Below, piece by piece: positions 13,111-26,400 of a stretch of DNA of 64,000 bases. Within the stretch, counting starts at the first letter, position 1. The number at the start of each line of letters is the position of its first letter. The DNA is taken from contig JAFREQ010000039.1 in assembly GCA_025331565.1 (NCBI GenBank), positions 3,286,001 through 3,350,000 of the forward strand. Reading direction: 5' to 3'. This DNA is from Holacanthus passer. Its lineage: Eukaryota > Chordata > Actinopteri > Pomacanthidae. A model generated the notes under the pieces. That model did no database searches. It worked only from the letters and a program-made list of their open reading frames with translations, and was not told where the DNA came from. A program made the translations under genes and the position numbers.

Positions 13111-13969
13111 TTTTTTACATTGCACGTTTACATTTGTATTAATAGTCTTTTGCCAAATTGTGTTTGTATTTATTTTACTCTATTTTATTCTGTTTTATTT
13201 CATTATCCTCTTCAATCTTTTAATATCTTTAGTTCTTTTCTAACGCACATTCTTGCATAAAGCACTTTGAACTTTTTTTCTTACTTGACCAGTGACTTCG
13301 TTCTGTGAGACACAAAATCCATACAGTGACATATATATGATACACATGTTGGGTCTGCGGTCTTATTATTATATTATGATTAAACTCTACACAGTCTAGT
13401 GTGTAGTGTCATTTTCTCAACTCTTTGACTGTTACTGCCCCCTAATGGACACAAATTGTTAATACAGAAAGACAGATGACATCAATGCATTAAAGGTTTC
13501 ACACCTGAAAGTCCGAACCAAAGTTCACGTTTTGATTACTCTGTTTACATTTGATTCACTTTGCAATTATGCAAAACGCACCATAGAACTATACATGACA
13601 TACCTACGCCCTGTACGCAAGCTACGGCTCCCTTTACTTGCAATTGATTGGCTTGTAAATGGGCGTGCGTCTGACGTCAGCGTGTTGTTTATTTCAATTC
13701 ATCCGACAGATGAATACAGCGACTGTACAGTTTTTTTCCCAACTGACTCGTTCTAAAGTCGTCGGACTAAATGTCAATTAAACATGGGCTAATTCACAAA
13801 ATGATTGTGTGACTCATATTGCATAGACCAAATAATGAATTTAATTTAATGAAGGAACACGAAAGGACCAATATGATCAAGGAATTTAGGTGTTTAGGTG
13901 TAGTGACATGTATGAATAATTAACTTTCTTTAATTTTTCTGAAGATTTTCTCAAAAGTAAACCAGCAGC
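13110..13969. promoter_or_regulatory. Unassigned segment with CCAAT and perfect CRE between inverted repeats
   Basis: Between the two inverted repeat copies, a less AT-rich patch at about 13600-13760 holds ATTGG (inverted CCAAT) about 25 bp before a palindromic cAMP-response element TGACGTCA (13672-13679). These are common proximal promoter motifs. No gene, TATA box or splice donor can be tied to them, so a promoter here is only a possibility. Confidence 0.25.
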
Positions 13970-14660
13970 TGTGGAAGAAGAGTTCGGATATCTTACCTAA
14001 ATAAAAGTACTAATACCACACTGTCAACATACTCCACCAGAAGTAAAAGTGCTACATTCAAAACTTTAGTTACGTAAAAGTATTATCAGGAAATTGACTT
14101 AAAGTATTAGAAGTCATTTTAAAATGTTTTACATATGATTAATATTCCTGCTGCATTAATGTGTATGATGCATTTTGCTGCTGTAGATGTTGACGGCTGA
14201 GCTCATACTGTTGGATAGTGTAACCTACAGCAATGCATCATATTCTATAAGATCATCATACGTTTCTAGCTCCACTGTCCTGTCAGAACCACGTATCTCT
14301 AAAAGGTTTTCATGAGCTCAGCCAGTTTTCAGCTTTGTGACAATGTGTTTTCCAGCTGGGTTCCAAGAGGGTTTTAAATAGTTTATTTAGTTTAAGGGAT
14401 AGTAGAGTTTTCTAAACCTATAAAGGATCATTTAATCCTTCAGTTTATCAAACAAATTTAAATTCAAAATAACCAAATTTGGACATAGTTATACATAGTT
14501 TTCACTGGGCAAGAATCTGAGAAATAACTAGTACTAATATTGTCAGACAAATGTAGTGGAGTAAAAAGTATAGTATTTGCCTGTGACATGCAGTGGAGTA
14601 GAAGTAGCCTATGAAGTTACATAAAAAGGAAATAGACTAGTTGAGTAAAAGTAGCTTACA
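13970..14660 (-). repeat. Common fish interspersed repeat, copy 2 (minus orientation)
   Basis: It begins 'GTGGAAGAAGAGTTCGGAT', followed by 'AAGTACTAATACCACACTG' and 'GTAAAAGTATTATCAGG'. It ends with 'ATGTAGTGGAGTAAAAAG' and 'CAGTGGAGTAGAAGTAG'. This is the reverse complement of the family seen at 12640-13110. It keeps an internal block (about 14270-14450, 'CAGCTTTGTGACAATG...') absent from copy 1. A fragment of the same block recurs in psmc2 at 31655-31770. Confidence 0.65.
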
Positions 14661-14849
14661 CATCACCATCATCATCATCATGTGTTGGGAAACGGAAATC
14701 TTTGTTGGAGGGGTGTGGATTACAGTAAAGTGAGGTAACATGTGAGGAGGGGTGAGGAAGTATAATTATTTTTATTATTTTTTTATTTAATAAAAATGTT
14801 TATAGAATTGTTCAAAACTACACTGTGAAGAAATGTATATTCATTGTTT

Positions 14850-15060
14850 CATGATTTTGGAGCGCGAGAGAACAAACGAGTACCAGATGGACCACGTGAC
14901 CAGTGTACGTCAGAGTACGACACTGGCGCTCCCTGCCCCCGCTCCCACCGCCAGAGATCCACAGGAGAGAAAGAGCGCTCACTCGGACACAGTTTTGAAC
15001 ACAATAATTTCACTTTCGTTACAGGCCCACGCCGGAGAGTCCATGCGGTAACATAATCTC
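14850..15060. other. Isolated GC-rich patch with E-box
   Basis: The surroundings are AT-rich, but this 200-bp patch is GC-rich with several CpGs and a CACGTG E-box at about 14894-14899. Short overlapping frames exist on both strands without recognisable protein. It could be a distal regulatory element, an unannotated 5' exon or a repeat fragment. The evidence does not separate these. Confidence 0.25.
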
Positions 15061-15842
15061 TACTAAAATTTGATGATAAAATTTCCATGTCATCCAACCA
15101 CACCTTTTTTTTCATCGACATCGACATCACTGTTGCTCTACTAAACTAAGTGTCACTATCAGTATTTATATGGGGTGGAAGTTTGGATTTGAACATTTTC
15201 AACAACAATAATCACACTGCCAAATGCATCAGTCTTACATCAAGAAATATGAAATCAAAGAAAAAGTGAAAACAAAACAAAGAATCTGACTAAACATTTA
15301 ATTCTGGTTACATTTGATACCAAACACTTTTGATACTGTGTATAATGTCTAACACATTTTGGTTGGTACTCAAAATATACTGATGCTTGATATTGACCTG
15401 ATTTTTGACTTCATTGTTGGTGGAACCTTCATGCTGGGAAATCTAGTTAAGATACAATTGAACAGTTGACTAAAATAACGTGAAAATTTATATCATTTTT
15501 AAAATATGGGGGCTATAAGATAATATTTTCCTTTATTTGTTTCACAGTGGGGAAATTTCTAGCAACTGGGAAATTCCCAGGACTCAGAGTGTAGTAGTCT
15601 TTTGTGTGCCTGTCTGTGGAGGGGAACTCAAAAGTCAAAACTGATTGCAGAGTGCTGATCACAGGCTGTCCTTTTTTCACATTACTTGCCATGATTGTCT
15701 GTCCACTGATGTCTTTTTTTGGACTGACTATTAACATAAAGCTAACATCTGCCAAATGTATAGGTAAATGATAAATAAATATGTAGAACTGAAACTCATG
15801 ACTATAATAGGCCCACTCGCAGCATGTGGCCACATCAGCAGA

Positions 15843-16076
15843 GCGCATGCGTGAGGATCAGCGCCCATCTTTTCAGACCGGAAGGTGAGGAGAAATTCCC
15901 CTGTAGAGTAATTCCTCCTTTCATTGTAGACCATCTCTGGTCTATCATAAACGGTAGCTGTTGTCTGCTCCCCTCGAAGGACGTTGTCCTTGTTAAACTT
16001 TAACTCCGGAGGTCAGTTTATAATTTCACATCGTCCTTCAGCCAGCAGCATCACCAGGAGCTGGAGGAGCACTGAG
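15843..16076 (+). promoter_or_regulatory. slc26a5: Probable slc26a5 promoter and untranslated exon 1
   Basis: An NRF1-type palindrome GCGCATGCGT (15843-15852) starts a CpG-containing stretch. It ends in a good donor, GAG|GTAAGAG, at 16076/16077. No coding potential is visible. The next exon upstream of the start codon ends its intron at a CAG near 17399-17401. The exon is inferred from motif, composition and donor. The transcription start is unknown. Confidence 0.45.
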
Positions 16077-17417
16077 GTAAGAGCCCGGGCTTTGCTAGCA
16101 TCTTTACGTTAGCTTCAATTCTGAAGTGTGGAGAGCCAGAAAACCTCTCCTGTCACAGAGAGGACAGTTAAGTTAGACACAGGTTAATAGTTCTAACCAG
16201 AACATCACTGTTCTCATATTGAAATGTATTGAATCTCTGCTTGTCATTAATCAACATCATGTTAGCTAGCTAACCTCAGGGGAAACGGGAAGAGGCTCTC
16301 AGCTGTTTGTCAGGGAGTTGATTGAGTCTGGAGAACTGATGAGTCTCACTGTGAAGCAACAGAGAATGAAGCTGCTTCCTTTTATAATGATGACAGGAAT
16401 ATTAAAAAACACCTTAATACACTTGTTTACACGCTGTTGTAAAGTCTGCCTTACTATTGTAACAGGTAACCTTATAAAATTGTCTTCTCTAGCATCATTT
16501 TACATCATTTTACGAGTCAGTTATATTTCAGATCAGTTCACAAAGATACACTTTTAACATGGAAATGGCACAATTACCTAGCACTCAAAACACATATTAC
16601 ATAAAATCTTGAAAAGAAGAAACACTTGGCTGTTAAAAAGTTGTGAGTGTCACACATTTATCTTATAGCTCCTTAATTCAAATAGATCCATAGATGCTTA
16701 TGTATGTGGATGATAAACTTTCATATAGAATGAAAGCTTTTTCAATCGCAGGAGATAATGTTATTCTATAAGTCGTTCAGAAACACTTTATACCACCTTT
16801 GTTGGCGGCCAGTTTTTGTCTGACTCTGAAGGCCAGCTGACAAACTGTCACATATACAGAACAAAACAAATATCAGATTTGCATATGTTACTGGTTTCAT
16901 ACATGTAGAAACACAAAGGCATGTGACTGCAGCACACTGCCGCGTCTCCTGCGAAACCTGTTATGCTCTGACGTACACAGAGGCCATATAATTTTGTACA
17001 GCCAACTTTGTAATTTAATCTAACAATAGATTAAAGGCAATGCAATCCATTTATTTGGCCAGACCAAATATTTGTTAAAAATCTGATAAAACCTTTACTC
17101 AAAGGTGGTAGCCTTGCAAATCTAACTGAAGTCTCTCTTATCAGCACAAAATGCACAAACACAAAGGCCTGCTTGGTTATCATCAGCCCCACTCTTATTA
17201 TCTTTTAAAAGTGGCGAACCAAAAGACCATACAGTTAGTGTTGGAATAATATATGTCTTCTTTTTCCCACTGAATAGAAAGAGGAAGTGCAGACCGTTTA
17301 AGGTTGGAGTGGTAAAAGGAATGAAGATATTCTGGCCAGAACAATGACAGAGAAGAAAAAGTGGGGGAGATAGACGACAGATATACATCCAACACAATCA
17401 GCCCTCCTGCCTCTGTT

Positions 17418-20400
17418 ATGGACCGAGAAGAAGCTGTGGCTCGGGAGGACGCAGACTCACAGCTGATGTACATGATAGAGCGTCCGGTCTATGATGAAGC
17501 CTTCATCCGGTCGCAGCTTCTCCACCGCAAAGAAAACTCCACCACCCTCCGACAAAGGCTGGCACAACAGTTCCGGTAAGGAGGAATTTACTGTGTGCAT
17601 TGCAGATTTCCCCACTGAGGGACGAATAAAGGTTTATCGTATCTTATCTTATCTTATCTTTACATCTGGATTTGTCCTGCTGAACTGCTGCTCCTGTCGA
17701 GCAAATTGTTGAATCAGTGTAGGTAGATCCACACAAATAGAAAAAGGAAATATTCCTACAGGGCTCAATTAAGTAGATTTTTTTTATATGTAACTCATGA
17801 AATTGGTTGCAATAGGCAGCAAAAATCTCGGATTTGATAAGTAATGTCTATAAAGAAAAATGTGCATTTGATTAAGCAATTAGTAGATCAATAAACTTTC
17901 ACCAACAATTGATCATGGATTAATAATTTCAGACATCTACATCTACATTTTATGTCATCAGAAACTGAATATCTTTGGATAGATGGTCAGACAAAACAAG
18001 CAGACATCACTTGTGTGGCGAAGGACATTTTTCACTATTTTCTGACAAGTGATTAGGCAATTAATCAATAAAACTGACATGTTCATTGATAATGAAAATA
18101 TTCAGCCTTTAAGCATACATAGTATGGTTGCAGCTATTTAATTTAAAACTTCTTACCAGACTTATGCAGTATAATCAAAGTGGCAGATATCCACTTGAAT
18201 GCTTACATTGATTATTTTATATATTTTTATTGAATATCCCAAGTATTTTTTTCCATTGAATTAGTTAATCGTTTAGCCCTTTACAATGTCAGCAAATGTG
18301 AAAATGCCTATTGCAATTTCCCAGAACCCAAAGTGGCATATTCAAACTTTTTATGTTTCATTTAAATATATTTGGCCTGAACAGTCCAAAGATATTTAAT
18401 GAACAAACAGCTACAGTTAGTAATGAGCTTGGGTGCAGTTGTAATTGTAAGAATGAACAGCCTTTTAAAAAGTGCTTTTCTTCCTGCATATTTTACAGCC
18501 TGCCTGTGATCACCTGTCCTCTGGTTTTTATGGGTATTTGAACAATGAAACACTGTTAAAACATTTGGCTCAGTGTTAGATGTGAAATGACACAATTCCT
18601 GATTGAAGTATGAGAACTTTAATGTAATCACATCTCCTCCTCTCAGTGTACAAATAGACAAAAGGTAGATGATATCTGTGGCGGACTGCTTCTGTATTTC
18701 TGCCCTGGTATGTGAGTTTCCCATTGAATTTACAACGTCAATCTTACTAGTTCAGACCTGAGCTGTCTAACAGATCTTATTAATTATAGTAGCAGTTAGG
18801 ACTAAAGATGTGTCTGTCTTAACATAAGTCAAAGAATAGAATTTAGAAAAATTTCTAATGTTGTGCTGTTTATTGGACACACTCGACAAGAGTGACTAAC
18901 AACGAACCAGAAGTAAATTACTGGTTTGAATATCTCTGTATGGTAATTAAACTGATAAAAGGCAGTATAAAGACCGTGCATGTTGAGTCATCACCGTCAT
19001 GTGCTGACATGAACTGATTCATTTTTCCAGTTCTCTTTTGACAACTTTAATTGCTTGGTAAAGCATAAGCCTCCCATCTCACTCATGAGAATTGTCTGTC
19101 TGGTTTTGGTAGGATGTGAGAATTAAGAAGTATATCTTGTCAGTGTTTACCTATAAAGATGTGCTAACTTTATGGGTATACAGGTGATTAGGAGTCAGGT
19201 GAGTGAAGCAAAAATATTTTCCCTTAATGAGGAAGAGGACTCTGTTGTATCTTACATGATGTGACCAAATATTCCCTTTTGGGGGGACAGGAACATGTAT
19301 TCCAGGAGGGTTTTCTGTACTTAAAAAGATGTGTTTTCTGTGGTAAAGCATTATTATTATTTTTTATTACAAACTGATTACGTCTGTTTAATCCACTTGT
19401 CTCCTTTCATAGGTGTTCATCAGAGAAGGCCAAGGCGGCAGCTTTGAGCTTCCTGCCTATTCTAACATGGCTGCCATCTTATCCAGTCAAGCAGTACCTG
19501 TTTTCGGACGTGGTCTCAGGTCTCAGCACGGGAGTTGTGCAGCTCCCTCAAGGTCAGTGCCCTCCAGCATGCTTTATTTTTCACCCATGTGCATGTTTTA
19601 AAGCCTAACAAACATTTACAGATCGATGAAGCCAGCAATGTTATGTATTCCAAGGCTGTGTACAGTAGCCCTGAGCTAAGTTTGGCCACACTAGTCATCT
19701 GCGCTGACTTAAGGGTTAAATGTGCAAAGGGCCAGCTGCCAACTCCCAGGGAGTTGCTTTCAGCTTCACACTGTCTCTGTTTTGGTATCTCTGTAGCTGA
19801 GGTTGTAATGCAATCACTTGACTTCTGGGACTGTTCAGTTTATTTACATCTGTCTCTTTCCTCTGCTCCACAGGTCTAGCCTACGCTATGCTGGCTGCTG
19901 TGCCTCCAGTTTATGGTCTGTACTCCTCATTCTACCCTGTCCTGCTCTACACCTTCTTTGGCACGTCCAGACACATATCCATAGGTGAGAAATGAACTTC
20001 TTGTATTGGGTCATATTGGGCATTGGGTCAAAAATCAGCTTTTCTAAGCTGTGCCAATATGGAGCTTCCATAGAAACAACAAGGCAGCAAAAAGACACCT
20101 GATGGATCCCATGAACTATATAGCTGCCTTTTTTGTTGTTACCTTATGTTTCTGTGTGTAATGTTCTACAAGATTACATTAAACACTATACACCAAAAGT
20201 ATGTCAGCATTCCTTAAATGCTTAGTATCACTCTTACTACAGCCCCATGTTCAATGCTTCAACATGTGGAGAAATCCAGAGCTTGACAGACCTTCCATGC
20301 TTAATTATTGTTTGCTAAGCTTTGATTGGACAATTACTGCTTGGGGGAGAGTTATGTGAACTGTCAACTGGAAGCATGTACAAATATTCCATACAATTAA

Positions 20401-23400
20401 ATGTGATCCTAGATTTCATGATGACCCAACCTTTGGCACTTGATCGTTCTCTGGTGCAAAATTTCCAGGAAAGGTAATTGCCTTACTCTCTATTTTTTTT
20501 AAAAAAGAGAAAAGGACAAACATTAAGAGATTTACCTTGTTCCTTTTTTCCTTTTTCAGATAAAACTGCCAACTGTCTCTGTGTCACACACACACCCCTG
20601 GCATTTCACCCACCCCACTACTTTCTTTCCCAGAAAGGTTGCCAAGTCTACTCAAATGTCAGCTCTAAGCTATATGTCCATCTCACCAACGGGCACAATA
20701 AACTAAACTTGCTCAACCTTTTATAACAAAAGATCTGAACTGAAGTGCACAACAGGAAGCAGTTGGTTTCACTCCCTCTTCCACAGATCTTGCCTGATAA
20801 CAGGTTGCTGTGGAAATGATGATCCCCTGACTTCCGGAAGAGAGTGAGAGGGAATAACTGGGCTGCTGTTCAAGTGTTGAGCAAGACAGCCTTTTCACTC
20901 AAAGGCATACACATACTTACACTCATGATACTGTACAGCACCTAGCCTGGACATAATTGGGGCTAAGGTGAAATCCGTCCATGATTCAGACATGAAGATG
21001 TTTGACAGAGGGTTGTTCTGTTTAGTTTGGTGTGGAGTGAAGGCCAACACTGATAAGAGACTGTGTGTCTGGGTGACTGATTGGGAGTTAAAGTAAGAAT
21101 ATAGGCGGTAGCAGGCATATTTCTACATATTATATGATAATCACAGTCTGGAGGTAAATCTGTTACTAAAACACAGAGATGTGACTCTGCTTGCTACAAT
21201 TTCTATTTATATGGATATTTGAATAAAATGTCTGTTGTTATTATTTTTTTTTGTTCCCTTCTGCTGCTTACTCTCTGACGTGGCTTTATGTTAAGCATGG
21301 GTCGTGGGACAAACTGTTGCCAGTGTCAGTATGGCTTCATCACTTTGTTGTACCATCACACTTTGGCACAGTATTTAGAGGAAATTTTTTCTCACCCTGT
21401 GCTTTTGTATTCATCCTGGTCTAAATTAATGGTGGTCTTTAAGGCCGTCAGTGGCGTTTTCACGTAGCCAGATTGTTTTCCACAGTCAGTGCCAAGAAGA
21501 GTATGATGACCTCAAACTGCCAACCGTCCCTGTCCCAGGAGGCCAGCTCAATTAACTATCTGAAGATTCACAAGATACACACTGATCCAGATTAGGAGGT
21601 GTTTTGATGTGCTCTCTGTAGCCACAACTGACGTGAGCAGCAGGATTGTGGCCCCCCCCTCCCCTCATCTCACCCATCTGACTACTTTCTTTCCAAGTCA
21701 TCTCAAATGTCAGCTCTAACCTTTAAGCCCATCTGACAGATGGGTGCGTTAAACCGAACCTGCTCAACCTTTTGAAACAAAAGATCTGATCTGACGTTGA
21801 AGCAGTTGGGTTGACTGTAAAATGGCCTCTGCCCAAACTTTAGCCTGGTAACAAGTCGCTGTGGAAATGATGACCCTTTAACTTCTGGCAGAGAGCGGCA
21901 GAGAATAACTGGGCTGCTGTTCAAGTGCAGAGCAAGATAGCCTTTTCACTCAAGGGGATACTGCACATGAGTGAGGGTGCAGGCACAAACCTGAACACAC
22001 AGTTTATGTGCATGATTCCACAGTTACAGTGGACATCATAATACTCCAGAGAGCCAAGCCTGGAAAGATGAAGTATGCCCATGATTCAGCCATAATAGAT
22101 TGACAGATGATGTTAAACAAAGTGCTCTGTTTCTGTGTGTGTGTGATCTGCAGGCACCTTTGCGGTAATAAGTCTGATGATCGGGGGTGTTGCAGTGAGA
22201 GAAGCCCCAGACTCCATGTTTTACGTCCTGCCTGCCAACGGATCCAACACGTCCGCTGTCCTGGATGTGGCGGCCCGTGATGCCAGGAGGGTGCAGGTGG
22301 CCGTTGTGCTCACAACCCTTGTGGGAATCATCCAGGTCAGCCTTGAAAAACAACCACCACATTCAGCCAGCAACTGAAAGCTGCTGTGGATTTGATCTGT
22401 CTGCCTTCAGCCCCCACAGAGTTTCTGTTGTTTCGTCAAAACATCACAGTAAAGTGATACAGCTCTCTGAAATCTTCTCACGCTCAAAAATCACTGTTTA
22501 CCCAAAGGATGTCTGAATCACTGTTGATATATCCACACTTTGAAATTGATGTTTTTTAAACCAAACTGTTTACCTCATTCTTATCCTTATGCTTTCTTTT
22601 CCTTTTCCTTTCTTTCAGTTTGTCTTAGGTCTTCTCAGGTTTGGCTTTGTGGCGATCTACCTCACAGAGCCGCTGGTGCGAGGCTTCACTACAGCAGCAT
22701 CCATACACGTCGTTGTCTCTCAGTTAAAATACCTGCTGGGTGTGAAAACACAGCGCTTCAGTGGGCCCCTCTCTGCTATCTATGTGAGTTTTAATGGCGT
22801 CTGGAGAATTTGTAGGTGGAAAGAGTGCAACAGGAGCCTCCCGTGTTCTGTGTTTGTTAAATGCAAAAAATATATTGCTTAAATCATCATAATTGATCAC
22901 TGTCCGATTTCTCTTGCTCCAGAGCGTCAAGGCAGTACTCACTAACATCACCAGCACCAATGTCACCACTCTCATCCTGGGCCTTGTGTGCTTCGTCTTC
23001 CTGTACGTGGTCAAAGACCTCAACGAGCGCTTTAAGAAGAAACTGCCCATTCCAATTCCTGGAGAGATTATAGTGGTCATTGTGGCAACCGGCGTCTCAT
23101 ATGGCATGTCGTTATCGGGCAACTACAAGGTGGACGTGGTTGGGAAGATACCAACAGGGTAAGTTGTTATGTTCTCAGTTGTCAGCGGGATTTCTGGAAT
23201 GTTTCATATCTTTTTTTGTATTAAAGTTGGGCTTTTAGGCTCTTGTTTGGGATGTACTAAGTGTTATCTCATGTGTTCTCAGGCTGCTCCCTCCTGCGGC
23301 CCCAGAGTTCTCCCTGTTACCAAGTCTGGTCACAGACTCCTTTGCTGTAGCGATTGTAGGATTCTCAATGGGAATCTCACTTTCCAAGATCTTTGCGCTG

Positions 23401-26400
23401 AAGCACGGCTACAGTGTAGACGGCAACCAGGTGAGTCTGAGCATGTGAGGTGCTACATATTGCAAATTCTGCCAAGCACGCTGACCTGACAATCGGTGTA
23501 TTTACATGCACCTAAGTAACTAGGCTACAGTCAGAGAACTGTAACTGGTTTTTTTCTGTAACTGAGACTTAGAAACCTGATTTATGTTCTTGAGCAAATC
23601 TGATTTCTCTCTGGGTAACTGTGTTTCTAATCTGCTTTTTAAATGTGAGCATGTGACTTCAGACAGAGAAAAAGTTTCCAATGTTAAACAATTAACTCTT
23701 TGATTACATGGCTCGTTGGTCTAGGGGTATGATTCTCGCTTAGGGTGCGAGAGGTCCCGGGTTCAAATCCCGGACGAGCCCGCTTTTGTCCAGTTGATTT
23801 CATAACAAAAAATACCATATCATGAACTGGTCACAATTGTCTGTGTTGAATATGTTATGTTACAAAGCATGGTGCAGCCAGGTCTATGAGTCCCTGTCCA
23901 TTAATTTGGGGCGGCTAGAGCTCCTGAGCTACGGCCGTGGTTGGTCCAGTTGGCCAGAGGGCTGTACTACGAAACAAGGTAACTGGCTTATCGGGGTAAG
24001 TTCAGGAATAACTTTGTGACGTCGGGGGTAACTTCCTGATTAACCCGTACTACGAAGGTGGATAGATTTCACTCAAGGTGTGTTGTCATGGCAATTTACG
24101 CTGCATCTCTAAACTGCTCGGAGCAGTTTATCTTCACGGTAAACTCGAGGTTACTCTGTGTAAGCCCCGCCCCTCCGCTACAATTGGTTGAGAAAAATGA
24201 TTTGACATTTGGAAGAGCCAGTCGATGTCGGTGCACGGATTATGAGCGTCTCAGTCCGCAGGGCGATGGTGTTTAGAGACCGGAGCTCAGCCGGATGATG
24301 TTCTCTATGAAAGATATGGATTTCAGGATTTCTGCTGGGCTTCTGGGTCCAGACGTCTCCGCAGCCAGAGGCCGGAGTAAAGCCTCACTGTTGGACACAC
24401 AGTTAATGACCAGGACGATTAATACACACCTTGATAGAATATTTGTATATTTCATCCTGACTTGTTGCAGCTGAAACGACTGTTAGATTGAAGTTCTTGT
24501 TAACAGCAGCTTTACATTCATACAGGTCGGTCTACAGCTGAGGAGCTTTAGGAGCAGATCTTCATTCATTAGCCTAGGGGAATGGCTTAGTTTCACAGAT
24601 GGAGCCATGTGGAGGCTGGAACTGAATTATCCTCATTGGTTTCACATATTCACATTATTTAGATTTAGACTATTTTACGTGTCCTTACATCTCAATCATA
24701 TTACAAATAAAATTCTTTACGTTTCTTTAAACTCTTCATATCCTGACATTATCAAAGTTCTTTCTTCCGGTGAAAATCACGGAGCACAAATCATCAAACA
24801 GAAACTGTGTCTGCGCTGCCGAACACGCCCCTTTCACACAAAAGCGCACAGACTCAGATTAAGTCAACACGGACTCAACAAACCAACATTTTGATCACCA
24901 TTGTAGTACCGAGTAACTCCAGCTGAGACGACCAGAGTTTGTCAACCCCAACTTGCCTTGGTAACCCCGAGTTAAATCGGAGTAGGTTAAACTCTCTTCG
25001 TAGTACAGCCCACTGGCCCCTGCAGTCTAAGTGTCCTTGGGCAAGATACTGAAATCCCAAATTGATGGCTGTTCCATCAGTATGTGAATGGATAAAAGCA
25101 TCTGCTAAATGAAATTGTAGAATTGTATTTGTACAACTGAGACACATTTGTGCTGTCAAAGCTGTGCTCTGTCTGTCTGCTACAACATACGCAGATGCAG
25201 AGTCTTCTATGTAATGCTTCTAAAAGGAGGTCAAATGTAGAGAGGAAATCTGATCACTGACCTGCTGCATGTCTACATGGATTTACAGTTACCAGGTTCT
25301 TACAGTGCACTGTTGTAAATGTACCGAATTTGGTCTGAGCCACAGTGTTTTTTTTTCCTATTTGGTGACATAGGATAAATATCCAAATAATGAATAGACC
25401 TTAGATCACTGAATATGCTGTATGTTACAATATCTGATTAGGTATGGAAAAATACGTCTGTCTTCACTGTCTGGAAATGAGACCTAACTTCACAGCATGA
25501 CTGACCTACCTGTGCTTGATGTCGTAAATGACCCTGTCTGGAGTTCATTGTCATTTACTCTGTCAACATCTGAGACCAAACTTTTGTTTTTCAGGAACTG
25601 ATTGCCCTCGGCCTGTGTAACTTCATCAGCTCTTTCTTCCAAACCTTTGCCGTCACTTGCTCCATGTCAAGGAGCCTGGTGCAGGAGAGCACTGGTGGAA
25701 AAACACAGGTGATGCACACAGACACTTCCACTATAGGAGCTATTATACTATATCTTAATAGACTAAATTGGTGTTGTAAAACCATAATTGGAATGAGAGA
25801 TGATGCTGACAGTTATTGCTGTATTTGTCTTCAGATTGCAGGGCTACTGGCGTCTCTCGTGGTGCTGCTGGTGGTGGTGGCCATCGGTTTTGTTTTCCAG
25901 CCGCTCCCTCAGGTAGGTGAGGCTGTGGAACTTCCTGCTTCCTGTCTGGCAGCTTGGCGTCACAGGTGGAGATGCAGACGCTTTTATTTCCTTCTCAGTC
26001 TATTGAGCAAACAGTAGCTGACGGCTCCAATATTTAATACAGAATTCAAGTCACAAATTAATGCTTCATGTTTCACCTAATGAGATCGAAAGACTTCCAA
26101 GAGTCTTTTCTAATGTTTTTCTGTATAGTGTTGTTCTCATGTGGTATTGTCCTCTGTTCTGTGTCCCAGACTGCGCTGGCTGCCATCATCATGGTGAACC
26201 TGCTGGGGATGTTCAAACAGTTTAGAGATATTCCTACTCTGTGGAGGACCAGCAAGATCGAACTGGTCAGTCTGTCAAATATAACTCAGCATCAGAAATG
26301 TTAGCGTGCAGTACAGGTCCTCTGAAAACCTGAAAATGCTAAATGAGCTTGAAATGAAATTGTAACAGAGGCATCAGTTTAACACAAGTTGACAATTTGG

